Part shown: piece by piece, positions 9,713 through 19,874 of the stretch
How positions within the stretch are numbered: the first letter of the stretch is position 1
How the letters are laid out: each line of letters starts with the position of its first letter
Assembly: GCA_900618425.1 (NCBI GenBank)
Contig: UZAN01000012.1
Span: 1-23,371, forward strand
DNA from: Echinostoma caproni
Taxonomy: Eukaryota; Platyhelminthes; Trematoda; Plagiorchiida; Echinostomatidae
Reading direction: 5' to 3'
DNA: 23,371 nt
Notes under the pieces: generated by a model
Database searches by the model: none
The model's input: the letters and a program-made list of their open reading frames with translations, nothing else
What the model was told of the DNA's origin: nothing
Position numbers and translations under genes: made by a program

Positions 9713-10205
9713 TTAGACAAATCCTACATATGTATTCGGAGATACTCCATTTCGGTGTGAAATCTTTAGGCGCTTTTGTCCCTGATTTGATATGTTCAAC
9801 ATTGTGCAGGTATTTTTTGAAATTGTGGAACACCATGACTTCCACCGGTTGTTTATGCCAATGATCGATAGATATACAATTAAAATAAATGATAAATAAT
9901 TCAGTATCTTACTTAACACGTCGCGTTCGTCCTCCCCTATTCTTTGGCATTTGGAACGGCCTTTGTTGGTTAGGGAGTTCATCAACATGTATACTAGGTG
10001 ACTTCCTCGAGTACACCTAGCCCATCGCCCGCAGTGAAGCACTCTCGATGTAGGTCAGACAAACCATATTTGCCTTATTCAGGAATAAAAAGTGGTAATC
10101 AATTTTAGATTCGGAATGTTGGACGCAAATCCATTCGATGTTCTTATGGTAATTTTCAGCCCTCAATCTGTTCAGATGTGCAAAATGGACATTACTTTTG
10201 TGCAA
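9713..10205 (-). CDS. Two overlapping minus frames, possible frameshifted or spliced gene
   Basis: Frame A (10205-10017, 62 codons from TTG or nearby ATG-less start) reads SNVHFAHLNRLRAENYHKN and KANMVCLTYIESASLRAMG. Frame B (10042-9713, 109 codons) reads GRSKCQRIGEDERDVLSK, then a hydrophobic segment ILNYLSFILIVYLSIIG (a possible membrane helix), then KRLKISHRNGVSPNTYVGF. The two overlap by 26 nt in different frames, and nearly 60% of codons in both begin with a purine. They might be a frameshifted remnant or two exons; no convincing splice pair lies between them. No family recognised. Confidence 0.2.
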
Positions 10206-11590
10206 AAAAAGATAACTTAAATCTTGGCTAGAAGCATTATTTTACAAACTAAAAGCTTCCAAAACTCGAACAAAATATTCATTGCAAAAGTTACAGTTAT
10301 ATTGCACATTCATACATGTATGGCAGCGAGGTATTGTCTATCGGTATATTTACGGTGTATCATATGAAAGCACCGAGGAATCCTTAATACTCGAACAGAA
10401 AAACAACGTCATGGGCAAATGAAACAGTTGATTGAAAAATGAAACTGTCTCACACGTTACTCCACTCATTTTCCAATTCTGTGATGTAGTTATGGTCCTA
10501 CAGACAATTTCCTGCGTGCAACAAAATCCCCGCCGACTCCAATGACTGAAAGAAGATGTTTTCTTTATTTATATGCCTTAAGATTGATCAGTAAACGTGC
10601 ACACAGAATTGATGTTAACAAACTCACAGTTATGACCTCGACTGGTTCACTTTCTTATTGGGACGTTTTCATTTCTTTGGTTTTAGTTCAAAGTTCGGAA
10701 AACGTGTACAATTCGTCCCCAAAATAACTCATGTGATTATTCTGCACCGTAAAATTGGTGTGACGCGTTTAGTTGCACAAAAATGAATATTGGTTTCAAA
10801 AACCTTTTTCAAGGCGATTTGTACTGCCATATTTCTCTATCGTGCAATACAGAGGTCATCTAGAGCAATCACTCGAGAGACACAAGAGCATAATGATTGG
10901 AGGTAAAGCACATTACTCAAAGCTTCCTAATTTTGGCGGCTTTCAGGACTGATCCGACCAAGTACCCCAATAATCTGATGAATTTGGTAAGCCGGTGGTA
11001 GGGTTCTTTTTGTATTGTCATTTCATTAACGAACTCTGTGCTGACATTTTGTTAGGGTGAATAAAGACTTCTGGATTTTTCACAACTTTGCTTTCCTCTT
11101 AAAAGAACTCCGATAGATGCGTACTTGCCCAACTGATATTAAGCTTGAAGAATTACCATTCCACAAACCGGTATTTCATCTTATAGCATTGTATTGGCAT
11201 TTGTCATTCAGGCGGTGACATTGATTCGACGGCCTAGACGTGCTTTCGGTTGCATGCCGCACGACAGATCTACCATCCTACGCAATCATCGATCGGTCTC
11301 TGTAGCTTTTGCCTGTATTCAGTTCCCCGGTGCATTCTACCATTTTCTTACAGAAGCAAATGCACTTAGGATGTTAAACGTTCAACCAATTGTGCAGTTA
11401 TATTGAGCACTCCAGAGCTAACGGGTTTATTCTTGCACACTCAATTCCTTTTAGGTTCTTTTACTGTAAATTACAAGTATCTTGGTGGAGGACATTCCTT
11501 GTATGTTCTACTTTATTGGTCATGCAGGCAAGTCCTGGGCACGAGTTGGATTCGCTTCAATAACGCGATTTCAATGACTCCGATTTCCCC
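10206..11590. other. No gene recognised
   Basis: AT-rich. Short plus frames at 10542-10727, 11194-11406 and 11403-11663 are within chance expectation and lack splice or promoter context. The stretch around 11220-11340 is somewhat GC-richer and may be an old repeat, but no motif was recognised. Confidence 0.45.
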
Positions 11591-12130
11591 TTGTTCGTGC
11601 TCTGTTTGTCATTATCGTTCATCCTTATACAAATCGTGTCTGATTTTACCATCTTTTGCATGATATTACGGTCCACAGACATTCATTCCCGGTTTGTTTC
11701 TCATACTGGTTGTCTCGACAGCGAACGAAATTCACCCACAGATTGGGGTAGCTTAGGAAAGGCGGCCTGGGACCACGTGGTTCCGGGTAGGGTACACATT
11801 GTTGATAACAAATTCCAAGTACGACGAAGGTTTGTTCCGCACCCATACAAGCACACACAAGAAAGAAAGAATGAAACCTACCTAAAATGGTACCCACATG
11901 AAAATAATATTCAGTTCAGTATATATATGTGTGTGTGCGTCCACACGTGTGCTTTTGAGTGCGCACGCTTGCTGGCTAGCTCACTCCCGTGTCTGCGCGT
12001 GCAACGAACGAGGGACAGCCGGTGCTTAAACGGTCAAGGTTATAGTTGTTTTGTACGTCACCCACCTGGAGGCTGGTTGTTTTCTTTTATTTCCACTGAA
12101 CGTAACTGTATTCTTAGAGTGATTTTATGA
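11591..12130 (+). CDS. Longest open frame in the window; likely exon 11722-11918 inside it
   Basis: A 179-codon open frame, the longest here. Its first third is hydrophobic and Cys-rich, and the last third is translated simple repeat and GC-rich DNA, so the whole frame is unlikely to be one protein. The middle is better: an acceptor GGTTGTCTCGACAG (AG at 11720-11721) opens a segment with DWGSLGKAAWDHVVPGRVHI, VDNKFQVRRRFVPHPYKH and ERKNETYLKWYPHENN. Possible donors are AAG|GTTTGT at 11830 and TTCA|GTATAT near 11919. The segment begins with 1 nt of a codon, compatible with the donor at 7385. No family recognised. Confidence 0.22.
   Translation: MFVLCLSLSFILIQIVSDFTIFCMILRSTDIHSRFVSHTGCLDSERNSPTDWGSLGKAAWDHVVPGRVHIVDNKFQVRRRFVPHPYKHTQERKNETYLKWYPHENNIQFSIYMCVCVHTCAFECARLLASSLPCLRVQRTRDSRCLNGQGYSCFVRHPPGGWLFSFISTERNCILRVIL
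11769..11784. promoter_or_regulatory. Imperfect 16-bp palindrome centred on an E-box
   Basis: GGGACCACGTGGTTCC pairs with itself at all but one position pair and contains CACGTG, the core site for bHLH-zip proteins (Myc/USF type). It lies inside the candidate exon above, so it may equally be coding sequence. Confidence 0.2.
11920..11966. repeat. Alternating purine-pyrimidine tract with two palindromes
   Basis: A run of (TA)4 passing into (TG)6 and GCGT (11920-11940) is followed at once by the perfect palindrome CACACGTGTG (11942-11951) and then GTGCGCAC (11959-11966). Almost the whole block alternates purine and pyrimidine, the pattern that favours Z-DNA under supercoiling. It is a microsatellite-type repeat; length variation between individuals is expected. 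Confidence 0.7.
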
Positions 12131-12620
12131 ATTGGTTAGAACAATGCAACCACCTGACCGAATCGAGAGCAGTGCGGGAACCTGTCTGCGAAAAAGGTGC
12201 AGGTAGGAAAACAACTACACAAGTCTATTGTGTATCTCAGATTGGATGCGGTCAAAGCATTGTTTCACGTTATGGGAGATTTCGGAATCACAAAATCCGA
12301 AAATAACATTTCATTTACACACAAAATCTCCTTAAGTTGTTAGTCTGCAACTGTTTAACAATGGCTTCATGTGTCATTTGGATGACAAAAAGTGCAGTTA
12401 TCAGAACCCGTTGAATTTCGTCTAGGAAACATTTATCGCACACCCAAAGTGTATGTCTCCTCGTGTGTTGACCGATTTAAAATGTTATCAGCATAATTAT
12501 CACATCTGTTGAACCATTTTAAAATACAAAAGTTACAAAACGCAACAAGCATATTTTCAATGATTTGCATTCATGTTATTACATGGCTTTGTATGCATAC
12601 AAGTAGTGATTTATTGGCAG
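12131..12620. other. No gene recognised
   Basis: AT-rich with no supported frame. It ends with GATTTATTGGCAG, a modest 3' splice acceptor for the candidate exon that follows. Confidence 0.45.
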
Positions 12621-12751
12621 GATTCCGATTTACTGAAAGTGAAGGTGTTCATCGATCTGGGTCGTATTTAAAATATGCTCCATTTAGTCACCTCGGAGAA
12701 CGTCGACTTTATTTACGCAAATCAGACTGGAAAATTATTGCCGAGTATTAG
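12621..12751 (+). CDS. Candidate terminal exon, unassigned
   Basis: After the acceptor AG at 12619-12620 the frame encodes FRFTESEGVHRSGSYLKYAP, FSHLGERRLYLRKSDWKII and AEY before TAG at 12749-12751. The residue mix (charged, Gly, Tyr, few Cys) is clearly unlike the Leu/Phe/Cys-rich chance frames nearby. It starts with 2 nt of a codon. No AATAAA lies within the next ~30 nt and no family is recognised. The next frame on the opposite strand ends immediately after it. Confidence 0.2.
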
Positions 12752-13042
12752 TTATCGAATTTTTTCAAGAAAAAATATCAATATAATTTCACTAGGTTCA
12801 TGAATGTTTCGCGGAATTGGTTTAAAAATCTTTTGCTCCCTGTCGTTTTTAAGGTTCTGGTGATTGGACAAGGTGAGTACGTTTAAAGTTGACGATTTTG
12901 AACACCAGTGTTTTTTCTCCATGATAATCTCGTCTGTAAATATTCTAACCATTTCCAGAAATATCCTCGAATTAGTACAGATATTGAATGGTACCACTAG
13001 AGCTACAACCATAGAATAATTTGGAAGTAGAAACGCAATCAA
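12752..13042 (-). CDS. Candidate minus-strand coding segment with membrane-like start
   Basis: Open frame of 96 codons with an internal ATG at 13012. It begins MVVALVVPFNICTNSRIF (hydrophobic, possible membrane segment), continues LEMVRIFTDEIIMEKKHW and ends in a basic/polar stretch (NHQNLKNDREQKIFKPIPRN). Fifty-eight percent of codons start with a purine. The opening resembles a membrane segment followed by a charged loop, as in transport ATPases or channels, but no diagnostic motif is present. It is convergent with, and abuts, the plus exon ending at 12751. Confidence 0.2.
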   Translation of the reverse strand: MIAFLLPNYSMVVALVVPFNICTNSRIFLEMVRIFTDEIIMEKKHWCSKSSTLNVLTLSNHQNLKNDREQKIFKPIPRNIHEPSEIILIFFLEKIR

Positions 13043-13529
13043 TCATAGATTCGAAGACTGCAGTTCCTCATGCAGCATGTCAAGTGGATTGATGATGATC
13101 TCGATTCACAGCATCAATTATAACTCACTTAGTAACCCATTATGGTGATCGGATAATCAGGTGTATGATTGGCTGCCCATGTGTCAGTAATACGTTTCAT
13201 CTTGTTGAACATAACTATCCAATAGACTCTCTTGGTCCCCAATGAAAGCAGTAAATTATCTCGTGAACTCATTATTTGTGTCTTGGTAAATAATTGTTTT
13301 TTTATGAACCCAAGTCAAGACGAATAATACGAGCGCTATATTAAAATAATTGTACAATGTTTGCGGGCATTTCAACACCAAGTAACTTGGCACTTAGTGG
13401 GGAGAAGACCCACAAGAAGCTGCCTGGTTTCTTTAATGGCATTAGATGCATGCAGCAAATAAATAACCTCTGACGTTCGCTAGAACACTGACATGCTTTC
13501 CGAAAACCGAATATCATTGTAGGTTCTTA
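13043..13529. other. No gene recognised
   Basis: AT-rich, with no supported frame, up to the left edge of recognisable RTE sequence. The true end of the element copy cannot be seen: no target-site duplication or tail was found. Confidence 0.45.
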
Positions 13530-14560
13530 ATGTCCAGTACGATCTTCCATTCGATCGATGAGGTTGCACGGTGGGATTACCGCTCCTCAAGGAGTTGCAC
13601 CGTCATACCTCATGTCTGGCTAAGGCCTATGGATTTCGCCAGTTTCCAACATACTTTACCTTCTCCAGTAGAGTGGAGCGAGATGGCTGGATATCCGAAT
13701 TCCTTTTCAGATTTTGCGGATGTTCTGCAAGTTGGCTTCTCCGGTCTAGATAGTGGTGGTGTTCAGTTCCTCTCAGGGAGGGATTTTTTGACCTCAAATA
13801 TCACCAACAAAGTACAGGCAGTTCAATGTGTTTTAAACCACTTAAACATCAAGGTATTCTGAAGTGGACTGCGCTTTGGAACATCCAAAAGCAGTGTTCG
13901 TACAATATTATCAGGAGCTTTAGCATTCGTCCATGTTGTTCACAAGTGGTAATAATCGATGCCACCCATTATTTTGGGAGTTTGAATGCAGTTGGACGTG
14001 GTGTCGAGAGATCACATTGTTGATCGCGAACGATGCTAGAGGGTTTGCTAGCGTGCTACACCTGTGATTCCGCCACGATACCTGACATTTCCCTATTGGA
14101 AATGGTGCTTTGCTTTACGAGTGCGACATCGAGCCTTTCCTCACTGAGTATGCTGGTGAAATTTCTGCAGCCAACTGCGAAGGCACTGCATCGTAGGATG
14201 GTTCATGTCTAGGTGGGAATAACGAGTGGGCAAGGGGTCGGTTCGTCGTTGTCTGTGGCGATCTAGCTCTTCAACGCCTGTGATCGTTCAATCATGTTCT
14301 ATTCATGCCCATTTATAATCTATTTATCCATACTCTCCTTTCATGTACTGGACAGGGTATGAAGATGAAATGCCCAGATCATAATCCATTACTGAGATAC
14401 AAGGAGGTTAGCTTTAAAATTAGCTTCTGTTTATGCAACCCACTCTCCAGGTCTGGGCTCATGGAATGAGTTTTGTCCTTGATTAGGGTTATTGAGCAAT
14501 TTGGCTCCAGCAGAAATCACAGGGGTGAGTGTTGTACGGTGTGCTGGTTAAAACTTCATC
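13530..14560 (+). pseudogene. RTE-clade LINE reverse transcriptase relic, palm to C-terminus
   Basis: Second, more decayed RTE copy, opposite to the one at 1820-2400. Reading across several frames in order: FHSID (cf. AFDSVDR), LPLLKELHRHTSCLAKAYG (cf. LLK-LYRHT-C-VKAYG), FTFSSRVERDGWISEFLF (cf. SSGVRQGCPISPFLF), LSGLD-like FSGLDSGGVQFLSGRDFLTS, AVQCVLNHLNIKV, LRFGTSKSSV (cf. M-FAPSKCKV), YFGSLNAVGRGV (cf. YLGS-I...GGGVSDEI), ISLLEMV (cf. ISLxxKGRV), ALLYECDIEP (cf. LLYGCETWP), RWE-RVGKGSVRRCLW (cf. WWEHRVSN-EVRRRVL), PDHNPLLRYK near 14390 and LASVYATHSPGLGSWNE (14418-14470), then SNLAP. The active-site YADD segment is missing (a gap after DFLTS). Many frameshifts and stops show a long-dead copy; the left end is truncated. 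Confidence 0.75.
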
Positions 14561-14783
14561 CACATTAAAGACGAGCAAATAAAAAAACACAATCATAAGA
14601 AGCACTAAGTGAACAGTGAATAAAAAGAAAGCATTTTCATTCTTATGTTTTACTGTTACTGAAATCCGTTCCTCCTCATTTTTCTGTTTTTTGAGAAATG
14701 CTCCCTTTGAAACCGGGGCAAGCTTAAGAACAAGCCTATAGACATGAACAGAAAATCCACGTGGATGTTTATTAGGTTAATTA
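14561..14783. other. No gene recognised; possible LINE 3' flank
   Basis: A-rich sequence (AAATAAAAAAACACAATC at 14577-14594) directly after the RTE C-terminal block may include what is left of the element's 3' UTR or tail. No clear repeat tail remains. Confidence 0.3.
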
Positions 14784-15040
14784 TTAATAAATAAATTGTG
14801 AACACACACCATCCCGATGAACTTCAGTTGTTGTACCATATGAAGAGGTGTAAATCACCCGTGTGACAGTACCAATAAACACAAAAAGAAAACTGGCCTC
14901 ACTGAAGGACTCAATTATGAGTTCAAACCAGTTATACTTTGTACAGCTCTGCCTGATTTCAACCATCCTACGCCATAACCAATTATCAAACCAACCATGG
15001 TCCATCAACAGCACAGCTTTTCTAACATTGATAAACTATC
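14784..15040 (-). CDS. Candidate minus-strand coding segment, unassigned
   Basis: After a TAG at ~15041-15043 the frame runs to TAA at 14784 and encodes NVRKAVLLMDHGWFDNWLWR, RMVEIRQSCTKYNWFELII, EASFLFVFIGTVTRVIY (possible membrane segment) and TTTEVHRDG. A GATG|GTGTGTG donor-like string lies near 14809. Composition is protein-like and about 55% of codons start with a purine, but the region preceding it lacks a pyrimidine tract. An opposite plus frame (14863-15159) is Ser/Asn/Thr-rich and looks like its shadow. No family recognised. Confidence 0.2.
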
Positions 15041-15145
15041 ATCCGTGTTACTCAAGGTATGCATGGACACAGTTTTACTATTCAACATCTTCAAAGACTC
15101 TATCATATGGGAGAAATTCCTCACCTTTGGAAACTGGTCAAGATA

Positions 15146-15166
15146 ATCCCCTTTTTTAAAGGGGAT
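15146..15166. repeat. Perfect 9-bp inverted repeat with 3-nt loop
   Basis: ATCCCCTTT - TTT - AAAGGGGAT. In RNA it would form a stable hairpin. It resembles a bacterial terminator by shape only; in this eukaryotic context no function is implied. Confidence 0.5.
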
Positions 15167-15338
15167 CTAGAGAGAACGGTCCCATCGATTGCACGTTAGG
15201 CATGCTCAACTTGCTTTTGAGACAGTTTTACTAACATTGATTGTCAAAATCTACCATAAATTAAATATATCGATTTGCTTTTGCTTTTGCTCCCCCACAC
15301 TTAATGCCATTATTTTTCTTGTCTGCTAATAACTTCAG

Positions 15339-15559
15339 CCCTGTACAGGAAGTTCAAGACCATCGAAATTATGTTCTCAGTCTGCGAATGTGCATTCATC
15401 AGTCTTGATCAAGCAGTAGTGCTCAATCTGATGATCGCAAGTAGCATTACTCTGGAAGTTTGCAGATTGATCAGCGATCACTTCAGAGACAGGGTGTATT
15501 CCAGGGGCTTGAACGGCAAGAAATATTCTACTTATCTGGTCAATTCTCGTGTTATATAA
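15339..15559 (+). CDS. Candidate exon with good 3' splice site, unassigned
   Basis: The acceptor is strong: ATTTTTCTTGTCTGCTAATAAC, then TTCAG with AG at 15337-15338; the CTAAT in it fits a branch point. The open frame then runs 73 codons to TAA at 15557-15559: ALYRKFKTIEIMFSVCECAF, ISLDQAVVLNLMIASSITLE, VCRLISDHFRDRVYSRGLNG. Over 60% of codons start with a purine and third positions are mixed, better than most frames here. Possible donors are ACAGG|GTGTAT near 15495 or none (terminal exon). It begins with 2 nt of a codon. No family recognised. Confidence 0.27.
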
Positions 15560-17148
15560 CGTGCAATTTTCTCCACATTCTTCGTTTCACTGTGTTACCC
15601 AAAATACTTTGTTCCTTGTTCATTCATTAGCTGAAAATGCGCCGAAGATATTATGTTAGGATGTGAAGCACCCACTTCTGAAAAGAATTTAGTAATCCAA
15701 AGCAACCAAAATGATTTTAACTAATCTATATCCGGATCCCAGACACTGAATACTTCGAAATGTCTGGATGTTGCGTTTCCCCTTTCCATTAATGAGGTGT
15801 GCAAAACCCTCACAAATAGGTTTAAACCCTTTTTGCTATTCTTCGAGCACTAATACTTTTGCTTACCATATTTTTAGTGTTAGGCTTGGGAAGGCATGCA
15901 CTTTTCCGCGTTGGTTTTACTATTCTCCAGTTATTTTCCTCTTTTCTTTAGGAAAAGGCTATTACCTCCTGGCAATATCCCGAAAGCACATATATAAATG
16001 AAGTGGCATCACTACGGACACAATTGAAGATTTTATCATTGACAGGGTGATTCAAACATGTGAAAATGTCATTTACATAGTACTCTCAGACACTCGTCAT
16101 CTGCTACATAAGAAGTTCCCCAAACCTTTTTCTGTATCATCCACACAATCAAGGTAGAAGCGTTTTTTGCGCGTACCTCTTCATATCGTATGTTTTACCG
16201 TTTTCAGCAAGTCTGATTGCAGGTGAACAGAACATTTCAACAGAATTAGGTAATTGCTTGCTTCATTGATGAAACCGATATATGGTAATTTTAATTACAT
16301 TTTCCTAGTTGTTTAAATGTGAATTCACAACTAAGTTGTAAAACGTTAACTTGGCTCTGTTGTACACCAAAGGAGTGTGTCACGCAATATACTAAAGCCA
16401 TGCAATTTGTGTGGCGCTTTGTGCCTCCTATATTTTTAGTACTGTGCAATCGGTGGAATAACTAGGCTCCTAACACGGAAGATCATACATGACAGTTTGA
16501 AATTCCTCCAACACGTGGTCAAACATCGATGAGTACAAAAACATATTCGGACAATCAAGTTCTTCAAGTTTGGGTCATAAAATATTTTGACTTACATAAA
16601 TGCTGGGAGCTGGAAGAGCCTGTCGATATTTGACGGACGTGAAAAGTACCCGATGAAGTGATAACCTAAAAGCTCTTAGAATTTGAATGTCTTAGCAGGG
16701 GGGATTCTTTTATTAGGTACTCCCATTCAACCCCGGTTCTTGATCGACGTAATTTCACTATAGTCACATTATGCGAGATATTTTGGGCCTCTTACTAGAC
16801 TCGTTATCTGCAGTTCAGAGATAAACAACAGTGAACACGTATAGTTAAAGCAATTCGATTTTGACACCCGTATGGAAATTGTGCTATTTTGTTTTCACTC
16901 GAAACATTGCAATGTTTCCAGCAGACTGCCTACGCTTCGTGAATTTTCGTTTGAATCTGAACTGCATTGAGAAAGTAAAATCACTCAATCGCTCGCTATT
17001 GGCATCATTTTTATCGTTGCTTCAACCGATACTACTCATTATGTTATGCTTTATTCTTCAGAGATTGATCAGAATTTTCACAGAAATTGCCGTTAATTAA
17101 AATAGATCCAAACAAAAGTGGTCACGATGAACACTAAACCCTGTGGAT
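15560..17148. other. No gene recognised
   Basis: AT-rich. Plus frames at 15768-16001 and 16861-17100 are open by 77-79 codons. The latter ends in a hydrophobic run (SLLQPILLIMLCFILQRLI), a common outcome of T-rich chance frames. No signals support either. Confidence 0.45.
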
Positions 17149-17168
17149 CTCACTCTCTCTCTCTTCAG
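17149..17168 (+). other. CT microsatellite forming an ideal 3' splice tract
   Basis: CTCACTCTCTCTCTCTTCAG is a (CT)n run ending in CAG, so it would act as an excellent acceptor on plus. The sequence after it is open for only ~16 codons in any frame, so if used it would begin a short terminal or noncoding exon. A simple repeat is the safer reading. Confidence 0.4.
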
Positions 17169-18770
17169 TAGATCATTCTATAAGATTGATCAGCGACACC
17201 ATACAAACTCCTTTTAGCTAATTGTTTTATGGTATACACATTTGTTCACACTTCATGTATCTCTTGCTATTTGAGGTGGCTGTACTCATACCGGTCCATT
17301 GCACCTTAATCGACATACTACCGTTCATTAAGACGCTCTATTCCATCCGATTATATTTTTGTACTTGTGTATGTAACCAGAGATACATTAGTGAAATACG
17401 ACCGGACCAGTCGGTGGCAGATTCGGGCAAATGAATCAATCAATTTGCAAATGAGTGGTGTGATTGTTTACGCTATTTCGACTGTTTCGCATTCTCACAC
17501 ATGTTAGATTCAGTGATGCTGTACGCATTTCAAATGTAGCCGATTCCACTTAAGGTGATCTACTTCGCGCAACACAATACTTGATTCAGAAGTTTGATTA
17601 TGTCCAATGCGGTTGTCGATTGATTCATGGTAGAAAGCGTGGATGGAGTAGAGGACGGCTTTTTACGATCTATGTGATCTATGTAGCGATGAGAGCTTTG
17701 GTATTAAACGAGGTCAACGGAGGAGCGACATGTGTTCGTATAGGTTACTAATGGAACAGAGTTACGCAAGCTCCGATTATTGGCTCTTCATCGATTATTT
17801 TAGTACACACAACTAATCAGTGGATTTTCTTAAACAAAGTTGCGTGCCAGTTCTATTCAGCTCATTGCATTCTACAAATTCAATGAAGGTGTACTTGTTT
17901 CCGTGAGCAACAGAAACACCCAAAACTTAAAAAAGTGGCATTTTTCGGGACTTGAGAATGGTACACCGATGAAAAAGCATTTTTATTAGTTAACATACGA
18001 ACGTAATGTGTATTTTGACCACATATATATATATATACGTGTTTCAGTAAAACTCTACAAAGATTACCAGACAACTTTTGCTGTTGTATACAATTCACTT
18101 AGTTCCCCTAGCTAAAATCTACCTCTGTACAAAACCATTTTCTTGCTTTACACAACAAACGATACTTTTTGATCTTACCGCTTTGTTACCACAAGCCTTC
18201 CTTCTTCGTCCTCTTGGTGAATGCTTTGATTGCTGATATAAGAACTAGCATTTTATTGTCTGATTTTCCTAGCACTATTCACAACGCTGGACCAATCAAA
18301 AACCATGATGGATCCAAATTCATACCTCGCCAACCCATTACTCGAATACTCAGTTGCATATGTGGTTTATTCCACCTCTCACTCTGGACACTCCTGTGGT
18401 GTGGTGAGTCGGGCCTTTTCTCGCTACACAACCCATTTATATCCGAGTATCTTGTTGCTTAGCTATTTAAGTCTTCCTGCTAGATGCCGGCTGGCAAAAG
18501 TTGCTCCCCTTTTTGTTGGAACTGAACACAGCGCTCTAAAATTTGTGCCTGCTGGGGCATAAATATTGACAACCGGTGGAGCTTCTTGCTTAAATGTGTC
18601 CTCTGTTTACTGTTTGATTCTCAACAGAGATAAATGATATTGTAACAAGAAGGTGAGTTGCATGGCAAAATGTTTATTGATCCAATTAAAAAACAACTGA
18701 TGTATGCGTTCAATTATATATAATCGATTCTTAACCGCGCGGCAGGATGAATGATGCCTTGTCGTGTTGG
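17169..18770. other. No gene recognised
   Basis: AT-rich with short plus frames (17222-17434, 18169-18462, 18305-18562) and minus frames (17880-18098, 18607-18804) that have chance-like composition. GC rises from about 18720 onward toward the block at 18771-19112. Confidence 0.45.
18023..18037. repeat. (AT)n microsatellite
   Basis: Fifteen bases of perfect alternating A and T. Confidence 0.9.
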
Positions 18771-19112
18771 TCAATCCCTGTTGGTTTCGGTCCGCACTTT
18801 GCATGTACGTTGCCTCTTCTTCCGCATGCCATTCCGACTGGTTTGACCCGATCGTAATGCGAGATACTTTGATCGACAGCTCCGACGCTGTGGTGGTAGG
18901 TAGATATTTTTCTGGCTACATACCGCTTGTCCGTCGGGCTGTAATTGTCGATTCATTCGTTTTGAGTGGTAGTGGACATTGTCTCGCGAAGTAGTTCCAG
19001 CCGCTACGTCTGCGCATCTGGTTTGATGGGCCCTATTATTGATCCGTTCGCTAGTCGGAGCTCTCTTTGTACCACCTTCCATCATAATATTACTATCTAT
19101 TGACGAGTTCAA
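18771..19112 (-). CDS. GC-richer open frame, basic low-complexity protein or old repeat
   Basis: Frame of 113 codons in a block that is clearly GC-richer (near 50%) than its flanks. It encodes a basic, polar protein: EGGTKRAPTSERINNRAHQT, VHYHSKRMNRQLQPDGQAV, RSCRSKYLALRSGQTSRNG, MRKKRQRTCK. Sixty percent of codons start with a purine. The opposite strand is also open (18764-18994: SDAVVVGRYFSGYIPLVRRA), so only one of the two can be real. The sharp change in composition suggests an inserted repeat or a retroposed fragment. No domain recognised. Confidence 0.22.
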   Translation of the reverse strand: MNSSIDSNIMMEGGTKRAPTSERINNRAHQTRCADVAAGTTSRDNVHYHSKRMNRQLQPDGQAVCSQKNIYLPPQRRSCRSKYLALRSGQTSRNGMRKKRQRTCKVRTETNRD

Positions 19113-19206
19113 ATAAATAGATCAAAACTGTGCAATACAGCTTATCGGTCATACTGCATATTTTTTTACTGACATATTGTAAACATTCCATTGGAAGTGA
19201 TCAGGA

Positions 19207-19223
19207 ATATATATATATATATA
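19207..19223. repeat. (AT)n microsatellite
   Basis: Seventeen bases of perfect alternating A and T. Confidence 0.9.
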
Positions 19224-19874
19224 GCCGCTCTACTTGCCGTGAATCAATCCGTTTGCCTCAAAATCTGCAGTAACAGCGAATACATAGATATGATTGGTCG
19301 GTTAAGCTAATACTGTAAAGGAACACAGAGTGAATGAAAGCTGTAGATGGGCGGATCAAGAAGCTGGAATGAAAACAATAAACTCATTAGGAGAAGGGAA
19401 AAGGAAAAAAACTAAATTTGAATAGAAATGTTGAACTGCTGAGAGGAAGATACTTTAAAAATTACTCGCTGTGCATCCTACATTTTTGTGGCTGGGCTCA
19501 CATTCACTATTACAAAACCCGAAACTCTAAGTATCAGTGGCTGAATTTTATTTGGCCTCTAGAATACCACTGCTGAAGTATTCGCAATATGTTCTTGTTT
19601 ATCGATCACCAGGGGTCATCCGCTCAGGTCCATTATACTGCTATCGAAGCCCAACTGATGCAGTCACGAGTGAGACGAATAATAGTTTACTGGCTGACTC
19701 ATTTTCGCCGCTTTAAATGATGTACTCTAGTGATGAATTTTGACATTGAAAAGGGAAGAATGTATCACAGTCTCATTACGATTCATTTTCGAACTTATAA
19801 TGACCACTAAAGACTGAGCTGCGAATGACATTTTTGGGAGTTGAATAAATCATTTTTCAAATGTAGTTTACTTT
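19224..19874. other. No gene recognised
   Basis: AT-rich with no frame above 60 codons on either strand. It would be the 3' flank of the minus-strand candidate gene that follows. Confidence 0.5.

Noticed and set aside
14863..15159. Plus-strand open frame of 98 codons
   Set aside because: Ser/Asn/Thr-rich chance-like composition and antisense to a more protein-like minus frame.
15464..17198. A 14-base string (AGATTGATCAGCGA) present at both ~15464 and ~17183
   Set aside because: About one shared 14-mer is expected by chance between positions of a 23-kb sequence, and the flanks do not match.
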